Shown: piece after piece, positions 41,147 to 51,274 of the stretch
Layout of the letters: every line of letters starts with the position of its first letter
How positions within the stretch are numbered: the first letter of the stretch is position 1
Translations under genes and position numbers: made by a program
Source of the DNA: Haladaptatus sp. QDMS2
GTDB taxonomy: Archaea > Halobacteriota > Halobacteria > Halobacteriales > Halococcaceae
Direction of reading: 5' to 3'
Length of the DNA: 64,000 bases
Assembly: GCF_029338295.1 (NCBI RefSeq)
Contig: NZ_CP119793.1
Location: 266,898-330,897, forward strand
Notes under the pieces: model-generated
What the model saw: only the letters and a program-made list of their open reading frames with translations
Told to the model about the DNA's origin: nothing
Databases searched by the model: none

Positions 41147-42665
41147 GGAGTCGGTTTGATAGACGGAGGCGGGGTACTAAATTCTGGTGTTGACTATTCG
41201 ATTAATCAACACTGAAATTGGAACGGTGGATAATGACCAAAAACGCAAGACTGCGAAGGGGTGCATAACACATAAACTATATGTTGATATATTAAAACAC
41301 ATCAGTGGACACCTTCGAGGAGGCTCTCATGAAACTCGTGAGAACAACTTCTTACACAGGCTGACACCCAGAATGTAGTCTTGTGAATTAAAGATTGACA
41401 GAGTCACCGAACTTTGTATAGATGACTGCCTCCTCGTTACCCCTGGTTCATCGTGGATTTATAGCAATCGAGAGTTCCTGAGGCTCAGCGTTACTCTGAG
41501 CCGAAACGCCTATACCGGTTTACTCCTCATTTCTTTTGACATGCAGCCGACCTCCTCGCTTTTGGCGACATCTTTGGGTGCTGCCAACATTTATTTGCTC
41601 ATTCCAAAGTTAGATCTGAACTCTCGAGTAGTACATCCGGCCCATTGACGGAGTATATGTTCACCATCAACGGACAGCAAACAATATTTGTGTTATTGAA
41701 TACGAAAATAGAGAACGGGTAAATCGTTCTACTGAACAAGTGTGTATAAATTCTAAAATTATAAAATTGATATAATTAAAAATTCAACAACTCTCATAGA
41801 GAATATTGTAGAAAATAGCCTAATAAAAATCCTAATTCATTTAATAACTAATATAAAATTACAATTAAGAACTAATGGCTGGGAATAGTATTTTCACCTA
41901 TAGTAAACAACGCTACGAACAGCGATAAAGTAATTTAGCTCATGAATATTTTCAATGCCGTTTGGTCCGCTTTCGTCATCACGTCCAATATTTATTTGGA
42001 CGTTTAGTTGATTCAAAAACTCCTAATTAGTGAACGATTGTAGACCCACATCACTCCTATTTACGCCCATAGTGTTGTAAAAATCTATTCGAACTCCAAA
42101 TTACACACATATGGCTGTAAAATCCTACTAGACTATCTGAGTGGAACACGCTCTCTTCCCGAAAACTCCGACGATTTCACTAGTCGGTTTTTCCAGCTGG
42201 GATCGATCTATTCGAGTCCAGTTAGACTGACACACTCGCAAGACATTGAACAGACCAATACCCATTATCCGATGACCTCTCGATATACGATACTATTGTG
42301 CACCATTAGTAGAAACCAGGAAAATTCACAGTCTCGTTCTCTCTTCCACTATTACTATCCATAAATAGACAAAAACAAATTCAAAATAATGAACATCGAA
42401 TCGCTATATGTGGTTAACCCCCTCCATTCCACTAGAAGTAAACTATTCACGAACGATAATATTCTTACTTAGAATCGGTGTTCACTATCGATAGAACTTG
42501 ACCACAATACCCATCGTTGAATTGAGAACATTATCTCTTCCTCGGTGCGATGATTCTGAAAAAGAACGTCCAGTTAAACGGAGGGCCACACTCTTGGCTC
42601 AGCACGTTATTCTACGGCCGATTCTTCCGTCCGAAACCGGACAATAAGACGTTGATCAGTACTTC
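41147..42665. other. AT-rich gene-free stretch
   Basis: About 1.5 kb with base composition well below the rest of the window in GC, especially 41600-42500. There are many stop codons in all frames and no recognisable gene or repeat family. It separates the plasmid maintenance region from the catabolic region and may be decayed foreign DNA. Confidence 0.5.
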
Positions 42666-43433
42666 CTATTCGTACGCGACATTCAGTTCAATCACATTCT
42701 TTGCCTTGAGAATTGCCTCAGGAATTTCCTCACTGAATCTAGTCCCGTTCATTCGACTACTCGGTCCAGAGATGCTGATCGCGCCAAGGACCTCACCATT
42801 CGGATCGAGAATAGAGCCAGCAACGCAGCGCAAACCTTTGAGCCGTTCTTCATCATCGTAAGCCCAGCCACGTTCACGTATCTCATCGAGTTCTTTCTCA
42901 AGCGCTCTACGATTGGTAACTGTTTTCGGGGTCACTCGAGGTAATCCATACCGATCGATGATTTCGTCTACTCGCTCTTCAGGCAGATCGGCGAGAATGG
43001 CTTTTCCCAATGCAGTTGTGTGCAGGTAGACATCTCGACCTGCACGCGTGTCTAAGTTGACTGCATGGCTACTGTCTGCCCGGTATAAGAAAATTCCTCG
43101 CCCATGCTCTTCGACCAGCAGATTGGCCATCTCGTTCGATTCCTCTGCCAGCTCTTTTATCTGCGGCTTCGCTATTTCGTAGATTCCGTATCGCCGTCGA
43201 GTTTCTGCTCCTAATCCCAAAAAGCGGAGGCTTAATTGGTATTCTTTGTTTTTGTCTTTGACAATGTATCGGTCCTCCTCGAGCGTTTTGAAGTACTTAT
43301 ACACGTTACTTTTTGACATTCCCAGATGGTCCGCAGTTTCCGTTACTCCGGCTCCATCTAGTTCCTGAAGTGTTTCGAGTATTCTAAACGTGGTTCTGGC
43401 CGATTTTACCGTGCTTCGGTTTGGGGCCCCCAT
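42666..43433 (-). CDS. IclR-family regulator
   Basis: 255 residues. The winged helix (about 12-65) has VTETADHLGMSKSNVYKYFKTL. The effector-binding domain (about 80-250) has LGKAILADLPEE (about 142) and the GLRCVAGSI strand. IclR proteins sense small organic acids and usually control nearby catabolic genes. It lies 74 bp downstream of the FAD/Fe-S dehydrogenase on the same strand, so it probably regulates the sugar-acid genes in this region. Confidence 0.9.
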   Translation of the reverse strand: MGAPNRSTVKSARTTFRILETLQELDGAGVTETADHLGMSKSNVYKYFKTLEEDRYIVKDKNKEYQLSLRFLGLGAETRRRYGIYEIAKPQIKELAEESNEMANLLVEEHGRGIFLYRADSSHAVNLDTRAGRDVYLHTTALGKAILADLPEERVDEIIDRYGLPRVTPKTVTNRRALEKELDEIRERGWAYDDEERLKGLRCVAGSILDPNGEVLGAISISGPSSRMNGTRFSEEIPEAILKAKNVIELNVAYE

Positions 43434-43507
43434 TTGCGTTCTCCAATATGAAACAACAGTGTCGTAGTATAAATTGATTGTGCCGTTATCCGATTGATTT
43501 ATATTGA

Positions 43508-46500
43508 TTATTTGATGTTTCTCAGCGATTGTCGAACCAACTCAATCGGATGAGGTGGCGTCTTGGCACTTGGTCGGTCTCCCAGTTGTGACCGACAGGA
43601 TGCACCCGGAGCCGTGACAATATCACCAGTACTTTCCTCAACTTGTTGGAAGAGAATGCGACCGATTGCCTGTGAAAGATCGTAGTGTTCAGCTTCATAG
43701 CCAAATGACCCTGCCATCCCACAACACCCTGAATCAAGCGGGTCCACGGCATAGCCAGCCCGTCGAAGAACACCGACAGCGTGGTGATCTTTCTTCGTCG
43801 CCTTCTGGTTGCAGTGACCATGATAGGTCAATGCATCTGTAGACTCTTCGAAGGCGACCTTCTCATCTATTCGGTGGACATCAATGTACTCAAGTACCCC
43901 AAATGCCGCCTGAGAGACGGCACGAGCAGCTGGCTCAGATAACAAATCGCGGTACTCATCCTGGAACATCACCGCGTCTGATGGCTCAATGAACACGATG
44001 TCCCATCCGTTTTCGATGTCGGTCCGCAACGCCTCGACGTTGTGTTTGGCACGCTTTCGAGCCAAGTCAAGAAACCCCTTTGAGTATGCTGCCCGGCCAC
44101 TCGGTTTGAGGTCTGTTGGAATGCGCACGTACACCCCTGCGGCCTCCAGCACCTCCACGGCAGCTTTCCCGGGTGCAGAGTAGCTGTAATTCGTGTACGT
44201 GTCTGGGAACAGCAATACCTGAGCGTTCGCCTCACTGGGTGTTAGCCTACAGCCTCCCCGGGCATCGAACCAGTCGACGAGTGTCTCCCGTTCGAACGTT
44301 GGGAGCACTCGATTTTCGGCGATACCGAGACCCCTTCTCAACGCCATGCGCGCACCTGGAATCCTCGTCGCCCAATTGGACAGGGGTGCAAGCGCACTCC
44401 CTATCCGAGAGAAGGTATCGATGTTCGCAAACAGCTGTTCACGAAGAGTCGTCCCTTTTTCTTTGTGATACTGGTGTTTCACCTCTGTCTTGAGCTTCGC
44501 CATGTCCACGCCCGTCGGACAGTCTGAGGCACAGCCTTTGCACCCGATACACAGGTCGAGAACATCTTCTTTGAACCGCTCTGAATACAGCTCCTCTTTG
44601 GGGAGGTCGCCGCTTATCGCCGCTCGGAGTAGATTCGCTCGACCTCTTGTGGTCTGTATCTCTTCTTTGGAGGCTCGATAAGTCGGACACATCGTGCTGG
44701 TGTCGGTCTGGCGGCAGGTTCCACACCCGTTGCATAGTTCGACCAACTGGGTGAACCCCCCTTCTTCCGCGAAATCGAGTGTGGTCTGCGGTTCGAGCGA
44801 CTGGTATTGAACGCCATATCGAAGATGTTCACGCATGTCAGCTCCCACTCCGATGTCGGAGTCTGGACCAGGATCGGTTTTATCTTCACGGAATACGACT
44901 TTTCCCGGATTCATGAGCCATTCCGAGTCGAATGCTGTCTTCAACTCTTTGAACGCTTGCCAAAGTTGGGGGCCATACATTTTGGGATTGAACTCGGTAC
45001 GTGCCAGTCCATCACCGTGTTCACCGGAGAATGCACCGTGATGTTTTAACACGAGGTCGGTTACGGCATCAGTGATGGAGTGCATCGTGTCAATGCCATT
45101 GCCATCTTTGAGATTGAGTATTGGACGAATATGAAGGGTTCCGCTGCCGGCATGGGCAAAGTACGCGGCGGATGTCTCATGGTCCTCGAGTATAGCCTGG
45201 AATTCCTGGACGTATTCGGCCAACTCTTCGGGAGGTACGGTTGCATCTTCGATGAACGGGTACGGTTTGGGGTCCCCCTCAAGGCTCATCAATAGAGGAA
45301 TCGCAGCCTTTCGCAGTTTCCAGATGTCCGCCTGATCCTCATCTGTGTACGCCTCAATCACATCAAAGGCGTCACCTTTTTCGACGAAGTGGTGGTTCGT
45401 CGCGTTAATTGCCGCTTCGAAGTCGTCGTGAAGTTCCGAGTCGTACTCAAGCATCAACGTCGCCACCGTTTGATCGGGGATGGGTTCTGTGTACTTGGCG
45501 TATCCGTCGGATTCTCGAGCAAGGCGAAACACTTCGTTGTCCATGAGCTCAACTGCTGAAACATCGAAGGTAAGTGCCTCGGGGACGGCATGCATTGCCT
45601 CCACGAGATCTTCAAAGCAGTAGAGCGCAAGGGCGGTTTCATCCGGACGCGTTACGAGCGAAACGGTTGCCTCGACAATGACACCTAACGTACCCTCGGC
45701 ACCAACAAAGAGCTTCGAGAGATTGATGATGTGCTCTCCTTGCTCGGAGTGGTAGATTACTTTCTGTAGGTTATAGCCTGAGACAGACCGTTTTAGTGTA
45801 GGATATCGAGCCTCAATCTCGTCTTCGTTCTCTTCGACCAGCGCACGGACAGTTCGATAAATATGTGCCTCAAGATCATCTTTTTCAACCAAATCCTCCC
45901 ACTCAGGGGAATCGAGGACGACCTCACGAGTGTGGATGAGTGAGCCATCTGCCAAGACCACCTTGAGCTCTTCAGTGTACGCGTCGGTGATACCGTATCG
46001 AACCGAATGTGCCCCCGTTGAGTTGTTCCCGATGCCCCCGCCGATCGTTGCGCGATTGGAAGAGGCTGGATCCGGTGCGAACTTGAGCCCCCACTCCTCA
46101 GGTGGGCGTCCAGGTGGTCCTGGACAACACCCGGCTCGACGGTTGTGAGTTGCGCCTCCGGGTCCACTTCTAATATCGAGTCCATGTGTCGAGTAAAGTC
46201 AAGAACCACGCACCCAGGTCCCACGGTTTGTCCGCCAAGTGATGAGCCAGCCCCGCGAGGGAGTATTGGGATGCCGTGATCAGCCGCGACGCGCACGGAC
46301 GCAATCACGTCAGAGGTATCTGTAGGATAGACAACACCGGCGGGTCGAGCTCGGTAGATACTACCATCAGTGGCGTACAATATCTGGGCATACTCGTCGA
46401 ACTCAACGCCGCCGTCGACTACCTCTCGGAGATCGGCCGCCAGCGATTGATACTCGGCGATATCAGGTCGTTCATTGCCCAGCGTCACTGCTTGTTCTTC

Positions 46501-46536
46501 CTCCTCCGCATTAGAGGGAGTATTCTCAACAGCCAT
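43508..46536 (-). pseudogene. FAD/Fe-S (D-lactate/glycolate-type) dehydrogenase, one frameshift
   Basis: Corrected length about 1000 residues from ATG 46536 (MAVENTPSNAEEEE). The N-terminal FAD-binding PCMH domain has LPRGAGSSLGGQTVGPGCVV and IGGGIGNNSTGAHSVRYG. A FAD-linked oxidase C domain (about 230-500) follows, then two CxxCxxC-type Fe-S motifs (CNGCGTC, CIGCKGC) and CCG-domain segments (CNQKAT, GCCGMAG). This is the single-chain GlcD/Dld plus GlcF/LutA architecture that oxidises 2-hydroxy acids to 2-oxo acids. The frame changes at 46093-46106; restoring one G (CTGAG to CTGGAG) rejoins it. It may be functional if the gap is a sequencing error. Confidence 0.75.
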
Positions 46537-47137
46537 AATTCTCAACAGGAAGGAGTAGATGTTAAACTCTCGCATAGAGGTCCACTGACCGACATTCGTG
46601 AATATTACTGAGGAACTATGGAGTGATACTGCCCCATTTGAATTCTGCCTTGCCTATTCTTCCTTGGATGATTGTCCACTAGCGGTGCAGAAATTCAGCT
46701 GTTTGCTGCCCCACTCACCCAATACCGGACATATGTGGAATCTTGCAAAAGTATATATGATTGTGCTAACAAGACTCAAGTGCATTCGCAGCCGCCGATG
46801 CACCACCAGTGCTATCACCTCTAATAGGCTTGCTGTGAGTGCCACCCTCTGGCAACGCATAGGGGCATCTTCCGTTTGAGGTGAATATGCCTACGAAGAT
46901 GCCCATTCGTGCGTACGTCGATTGACCCATCGAACCATTCTGGTCGATCACCACCCGCTCGGCTACCAGTGGCTCGAGCTCTCGAGACGGTGAGACGAAG
47001 GCAGTGATACGATGGGAGTCACGAACTCAATGCCTTGTCAGCCTCATCGAACTGGAAGCACAGTCGATGAGGGTTACCGATACAATGCTCATATTTTGCA
47101 CCGATGAAGTTATTAGTTAAAGCGACACAGAGTTGCC
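46537..47137. other. Intergenic stretch between divergent genes
   Basis: About 600 bp between the dehydrogenase and the VOC gene. One minus-strand frame (about 46860-46980) has a short coding-like piece (VVIDQNGSMGQS) without a start or any recognised family. No repeats were seen. It probably holds the divergent promoters. Confidence 0.4.
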
Positions 47138-47509
47138 ATGGACCTGATCCATACCTGCCTGAACGTTGCAAACGTCGAACGGTCAGTAGAATTCTACACG
47201 ACACAGCTCGGCTTCGAAGAGTCATGGTCGTTCACGACTGCCGATGGAAAGACCGAAAATCGGTATGTCGCCGCCGATAATGGCGTCGAACTCCAACTTT
47301 CACAGAGTGAAGGGGAAGTGGATTTCGAGGACGGGACGCTCTGGGACCACATCGCCGTTCGAGTCTCCAGCGTTGACGAGGCTTTCGAGCGAATCAACCA
47401 CTTTGGCGTGGTCAAAGCACCAGGTGACCAGCCAGAGGCCGGCGCGAGAACTGCGTTCATCAAAGATCCAGACGGACATATTGTCGAGCTTGTTGAGGCG
47501 CTTGACTAA
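47138..47509 (+). CDS. VOC-family (glyoxalase/bleomycin resistance-like) protein
   Basis: 123 residues, a single VOC domain made of two beta-alpha-beta3 units: HTCLNVANVERSVEFYTTQL (1-25) and IAVRVSSVDEAF (about 72-85), ending in FIKDPDGHIVELVE. Metal ligands are likely His5, Glu50 and Glu118. It resembles lactoylglutathione lyases, but haloarchaea do not use glutathione, so another aldehyde or dioxygenase-type substrate is likely. Divergent from the dehydrogenase. Confidence 0.85.
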   Translation: MDLIHTCLNVANVERSVEFYTTQLGFEESWSFTTADGKTENRYVAADNGVELQLSQSEGEVDFEDGTLWDHIAVRVSSVDEAFERINHFGVVKAPGDQPEAGARTAFIKDPDGHIVELVEALD

Positions 47510-47567
47510 GGCTCACCGTGTATTCGCAACCACCTCTAAAAATCGAAGCTAGAACGTGAGGTTGAAC

Positions 47568-48490
47568 CTATAATATGTTCGCTGCCCGTGCTTGGGACAC
47601 AATCTCCTGTGCCATTTTGTTCGTCGCTTCGTCGACCATTTCGCCGTCCACAGAGACGGCCCCGCGTCCTGATTCTTGTGCTTCTGCGTACGCCGTCACG
47701 ATACGCTGGGCTTTTTCGGCCACGTCAGGTTCTGGAGCAAAGACTTCGTTGGCGATAGTGATTTGGCTGGGGTGAATCGCCCACTTGCCGTCACAACCGA
47801 GCATATTTGCGTTCTGGCACATGGCGCGGAATCCCTCCTCGTCTTCGATGGTCGCATACGGTCCATCGATACACGGAATTCCGGCACTCTTCGCGGCATG
47901 ATTGCAGCGCGAGAGTGCGTAATGCCAGTAGTGACCGGGATACTCGGGGAACTGGCCAATCGTCAGTCCGGGGGTCCCCATCGCAGCCGAGTAGTCACCA
48001 GGGCCAAAGATGATAGAGTCAAGTCGGGCGCAGCATGCGCAATCTCGTCAACATTGTTCATGCCGAGTCCATCCTCGATCTGTGGTTCGAGTCCGATTCC
48101 ACCAATTTCGAGACCGGCGTTTACCTCGACTTGTTCGAGAAGATTCTCGACGGTATGAATGTCGCTTGCAGACTTTACTTTGGGAATGATAATATCGTCG
48201 AGATATTCCCCTGCCGCACTCACGACCTCGATAATGTCGTTGTACCACCAGCGGGTATCAAGGCCGTTCATACGGAAACTCACGATTTTATCGGACCAAT
48301 CTTCCTTTTCCAAAGCCCGAATTAGTGGCTTTCGAGATTCGGCTTTCGCCCCAGGGGCCACTGAATCTTCGAGATCTAAAAACACCTCGTCGGCATCACT
48401 GCCTGCAGCCTTATGCATCATCTTCTCGTTGCTTGCTGGCGTCGCTAATTGCGTCCGCCGAAGGACGACTTCATTACTCTCGTCACTCAT
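47568..48490 (-). pseudogene. CitE/HpcH-like acyl-CoA lyase, one frameshift
   Basis: Corrected length about 307 residues from ATG 48490. The first frame has RRTQLATPASNEKM and DADEVFLDLEDSVAP (about 35, Mg/CoA-binding core), then IIPKVKSASDI. The second frame has GPGDYSAAMGTPG and HPSQITIANEVF. These are CitE-family motifs, as in malyl-CoA, methylmalyl-CoA and citramalyl-CoA lyases. The frames meet at 48014-48024; restoring one G (TTGAC to TTGGAC) joins them. With the CaiB-type and MaoC-type genes nearby, a C5-acid CoA route is possible. Confidence 0.7.
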
Positions 48491-48652
48491 TTAGAGATCC
48501 ACTCTCCTAATCCAATGGTCACCTAATAAACCTTCTGTGTAACCACACAACCAGGACTGAGTCTAACCGATTACATTCTCATCTGTTGAATTCCGAGTTT
48601 ATTGTTTTCGCGGGTTGCCTGCCGGAAATGGATTTACCTCGTGGTCTTGTGT

Positions 48653-48766
48653 TCAGTCTGCTCCGTGAGGTGGGGAGTATCGACAGGTGTCACACATCCA
48701 GGTCCCAAATTGGTTTCTGAGAATCCCGGCACATCGTGGGCAGGTATACAGTGTAGAATCTATCAT
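48653..48766 (-). CDS. Tiny zinc-ribbon protein
   Basis: 37 residues from ATG 48766 (MIDSTLYTCPRCAG). CPRC and CDTC form one zinc ribbon (Cys9, Cys12, Cys24, Cys27). The frame is open to 48877, but the extra residues are not acidic. Haloarchaea encode many such micro-proteins, often as regulators or enzyme partners. It sits between the lyase and the enolase-family gene; function unknown. Confidence 0.45.
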   Translation of the reverse strand: MIDSTLYTCPRCAGILRNQFGTWMCDTCRYSPPHGAD

Positions 48767-48944
48767 CAGGTATCGACTACGTATCGACAAGTGATAAATG
48801 TATACTTCGACAATCAACGAATCCATATTCACCATTCGACCACAATATGACTCGCCGTAATAGAGCAAATATCCCACACGAGATGGGTGAAATCGCTACT
48901 GAACGAGCGACCACAACTGGACTACGGACTGCAGTCCGCGAGAC

Positions 48945-50090
48945 TTATTGATCGACAACAGATCCATCCTCATGTAGGCGGGTGACAAATTCCCGTGGTT
49001 CGTACGGGTACTTTTCGAGTGCGTCGTCATCTAACTCGACGCCGATTCCTGGCCCATCCGGAATGTCAAGATATCCGTCCTCGCACGTCAACTCTTGCCG
49101 AATGAGATCGCTGCCACGTGCCTGTCCCTTATCCGGTCTAAACGGATACTCGAGGAGCTTGAAGTTCGGAATGCAGGCAGCGAGCTGTAGACAGGCGGCC
49201 GTACTAACCGGCCCCAGTGGATTGTGTGGAACAACCCCAGCGTAATGTGCCTCTGCGAGCGCGGCGATTTTCTTGGCGTGACTGAGCCCTCCCACCATAC
49301 ATATGTCCGGACGCACGTACTGGACGGCGTCGCGGCGGAACAACATTTCGAATTCGTGAATCGTGTGCAATCGCTCCCCGGTCGCGATAGGGATGTTAAT
49401 TTTCTCTGCAACGGATGCCATCGCGTCCAAATTGTCCGGCCGGATCGGATCCTCGTAGAACGCTGGTCGATATTGCTCGATCTCATGAGCCAGTACAACC
49501 GCTTCTTCCGGTTCGAGACGGCGATGAATCTCGATGCAAAGATCGACATCATCCCCAACCGCCTCGCGGAACCGACGAACACGGTTAGCCGCCGTTGCGA
49601 TTTTCCCAGCGTGGGTCTCGAAGTACGGCTCCCTGCGCGATTCGTCTAGAAATGGCGAGAGATGGCCAACAGCCGTGAATCCCTGCTCTCTTGCCTGCTC
49701 GCAACGGCGCACCAGTTTGTCGGTCGAATCGCCTCGAACGTGAGCGTAGACGCGTGCTTTGTCCCGGCACTTGCCGCCGAGTAGCTGATACGCCGGCGTC
49801 TGGAAGTGTTTGCCAGCAATATCCCAAAGCGCGATATCTATCGCGCTGAGAGCACCCATAATCGCCGCTCCGCGGAAATGGGCGCGTCGATACAGATACT
49901 GCCAGTGGTGTTCGATTCGGAGTGGGTCTTTCCCGATCAAATAGCGTTTGAACGTCTCGATAGCCTGTTCCGAAGCCTCGAGGAATCCCCACGTTCCGGA
50001 TTCGCCGAGGCCCGTGATTCCTTCATCCGTATGCACTCGGACGAACAGCCAACGCCCGATCGGAAGCGTTTCGATGTCGGTTATTCGCAT
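48945..50090 (-). CDS. Enolase-superfamily sugar-acid dehydratase, galactonate-dehydratase-like
   Basis: 381 residues. The N-terminal capping domain (about 1-110) is followed by a TIM barrel with DLCIEIHRR (about 190), FYEDPIRPDN (about 222), ATGERLH (about 247) and VVPHNPLGPVS (about 292). The His in the EIH motif, the metal-ligand acids and the later PHNP His match the D-galactonate/D-gluconate dehydratase branch of the mandelate racemase group. It removes water from an aldonate to give a 2-keto-3-deoxy acid. Sequence intact. The key sugar-acid enzyme of this region. Confidence 0.85.
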   Translation of the reverse strand: MRITDIETLPIGRWLFVRVHTDEGITGLGESGTWGFLEASEQAIETFKRYLIGKDPLRIEHHWQYLYRRAHFRGAAIMGALSAIDIALWDIAGKHFQTPAYQLLGGKCRDKARVYAHVRGDSTDKLVRRCEQAREQGFTAVGHLSPFLDESRREPYFETHAGKIATAANRVRRFREAVGDDVDLCIEIHRRLEPEEAVVLAHEIEQYRPAFYEDPIRPDNLDAMASVAEKINIPIATGERLHTIHEFEMLFRRDAVQYVRPDICMVGGLSHAKKIAALAEAHYAGVVPHNPLGPVSTAACLQLAACIPNFKLLEYPFRPDKGQARGSDLIRQELTCEDGYLDIPDGPGIGVELDDDALEKYPYEPREFVTRLHEDGSVVDQ

Positions 50091-50269
50091 ACCATCACGG
50101 CAATCTGCGCTTGATTATTTATAGATTTGGCCGTTCCACCCCTCAGCACCCGAACGATGAGGGACGTACGGAATTGCCTGCCACTGAGAAAAGAGCAGTC
50201 GGTCGACGACAGGAGTATCCGTCTCCAGTGTACAGCTGTCACCTCTAACGAGTCAAAAATCCGTCCCGA

Positions 50270-51145
50270 TCAACGCTTTGGAACCGGACTTGATCGTGAG
50301 CTCCCCTCATCCATGAGTGCTCGTTGCTCCGATTCGCTCAACGTTCGAAAGCGCTCTGCCGCATCGAGGATCATCGGGATGAGCTTTGGATCACCAGCAT
50401 TCGTGATCGAAGTCAGACCTTGAGAGAGCGTGAAGTTCAGACACTCATCGATTCGAGCCTGCGTATCGAAGGGTTCGTACCAGGTGTCGTATGGTCTGTC
50501 TCCAGGTGAGATCTCATTTTTAGGTGGCCATGTTCCCTTTGCGAAGGTCTTGATACCGATGGTACCGATTCCTTTCTCCTCGGCCCGTCTGAGGACGGGG
50601 CGATAATCGTGCTCGTCGTCATCCTTCCCAAGAAGGGTGTAGTTCATTGGGAACATGACAGTCTCGAGGTCGTCGATTCGCTCAATCGCATCGAGGATGA
50701 CAGCAGGAGCACCGTGGCTAGTCAGCCCGATATGGTCGATGATCCCCGATGCTTTGGCTTCACGGAACGTTTCGAGCGCTCCGTCTGGACTCGTGATTGC
50801 GTCGAGTTCGTCGCGCCCCGTTACCGCGTGGAACTGATAGAGATCGATGTTCTCGATACCCATTCGTTCGAGTGACTGTTCCAGTTCGTTGGCCGCACCC
50901 TCCTTCGTACGTGCTTTGGTCTTACAGCCAAGGAAGATATCGTCCCGGTGAGCTCGCAACGCCGGTTCGAGTTTCACCTCGGCATCACCGTACGTCGGCG
51001 CGACATCGAAGTGATTTACGCCATGCGAACGGACCAACTCGACCATTCGGTTCGCCCCATCCTGATTGAGCGTCCGGAGGACGATTGCACCGAACGTTAA
51101 TAGGGTGCTTTTCTGCCCAGTCTGACCAAGCATTCTCGTGTCCAT
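50270..51145 (-). CDS. Aldo/keto reductase
   Basis: 291 residues. Tetrad candidates are Asp48 and Tyr53 (FDVAPTYGD), Lys76 (CKTK) and His106 (YQFHAV). The C-terminal NADP-binding end is LTSITNAGD. The TIM-barrel oxidoreductase probably reduces or oxidises a sugar or aldehyde with NADP(H). Intact, transcribed away from the malic enzyme gene. Confidence 0.85.
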   Translation of the reverse strand: MDTRMLGQTGQKSTLLTFGAIVLRTLNQDGANRMVELVRSHGVNHFDVAPTYGDAEVKLEPALRAHRDDIFLGCKTKARTKEGAANELEQSLERMGIENIDLYQFHAVTGRDELDAITSPDGALETFREAKASGIIDHIGLTSHGAPAVILDAIERIDDLETVMFPMNYTLLGKDDDEHDYRPVLRRAEEKGIGTIGIKTFAKGTWPPKNEISPGDRPYDTWYEPFDTQARIDECLNFTLSQGLTSITNAGDPKLIPMILDAAERFRTLSESEQRALMDEGSSRSSPVPKR

Positions 51146-51274
51146 AGTTGGATGTCACTGAATGAGTGCATAAAACCACCGCTGAGAGCGTTATCGAAGA
51201 CTTTGTTCGATTTAATATGATGGACTCTCCCTCCAGGTTTCAATCTTTATGTACTATGGGTTCCCAGTCAATCT

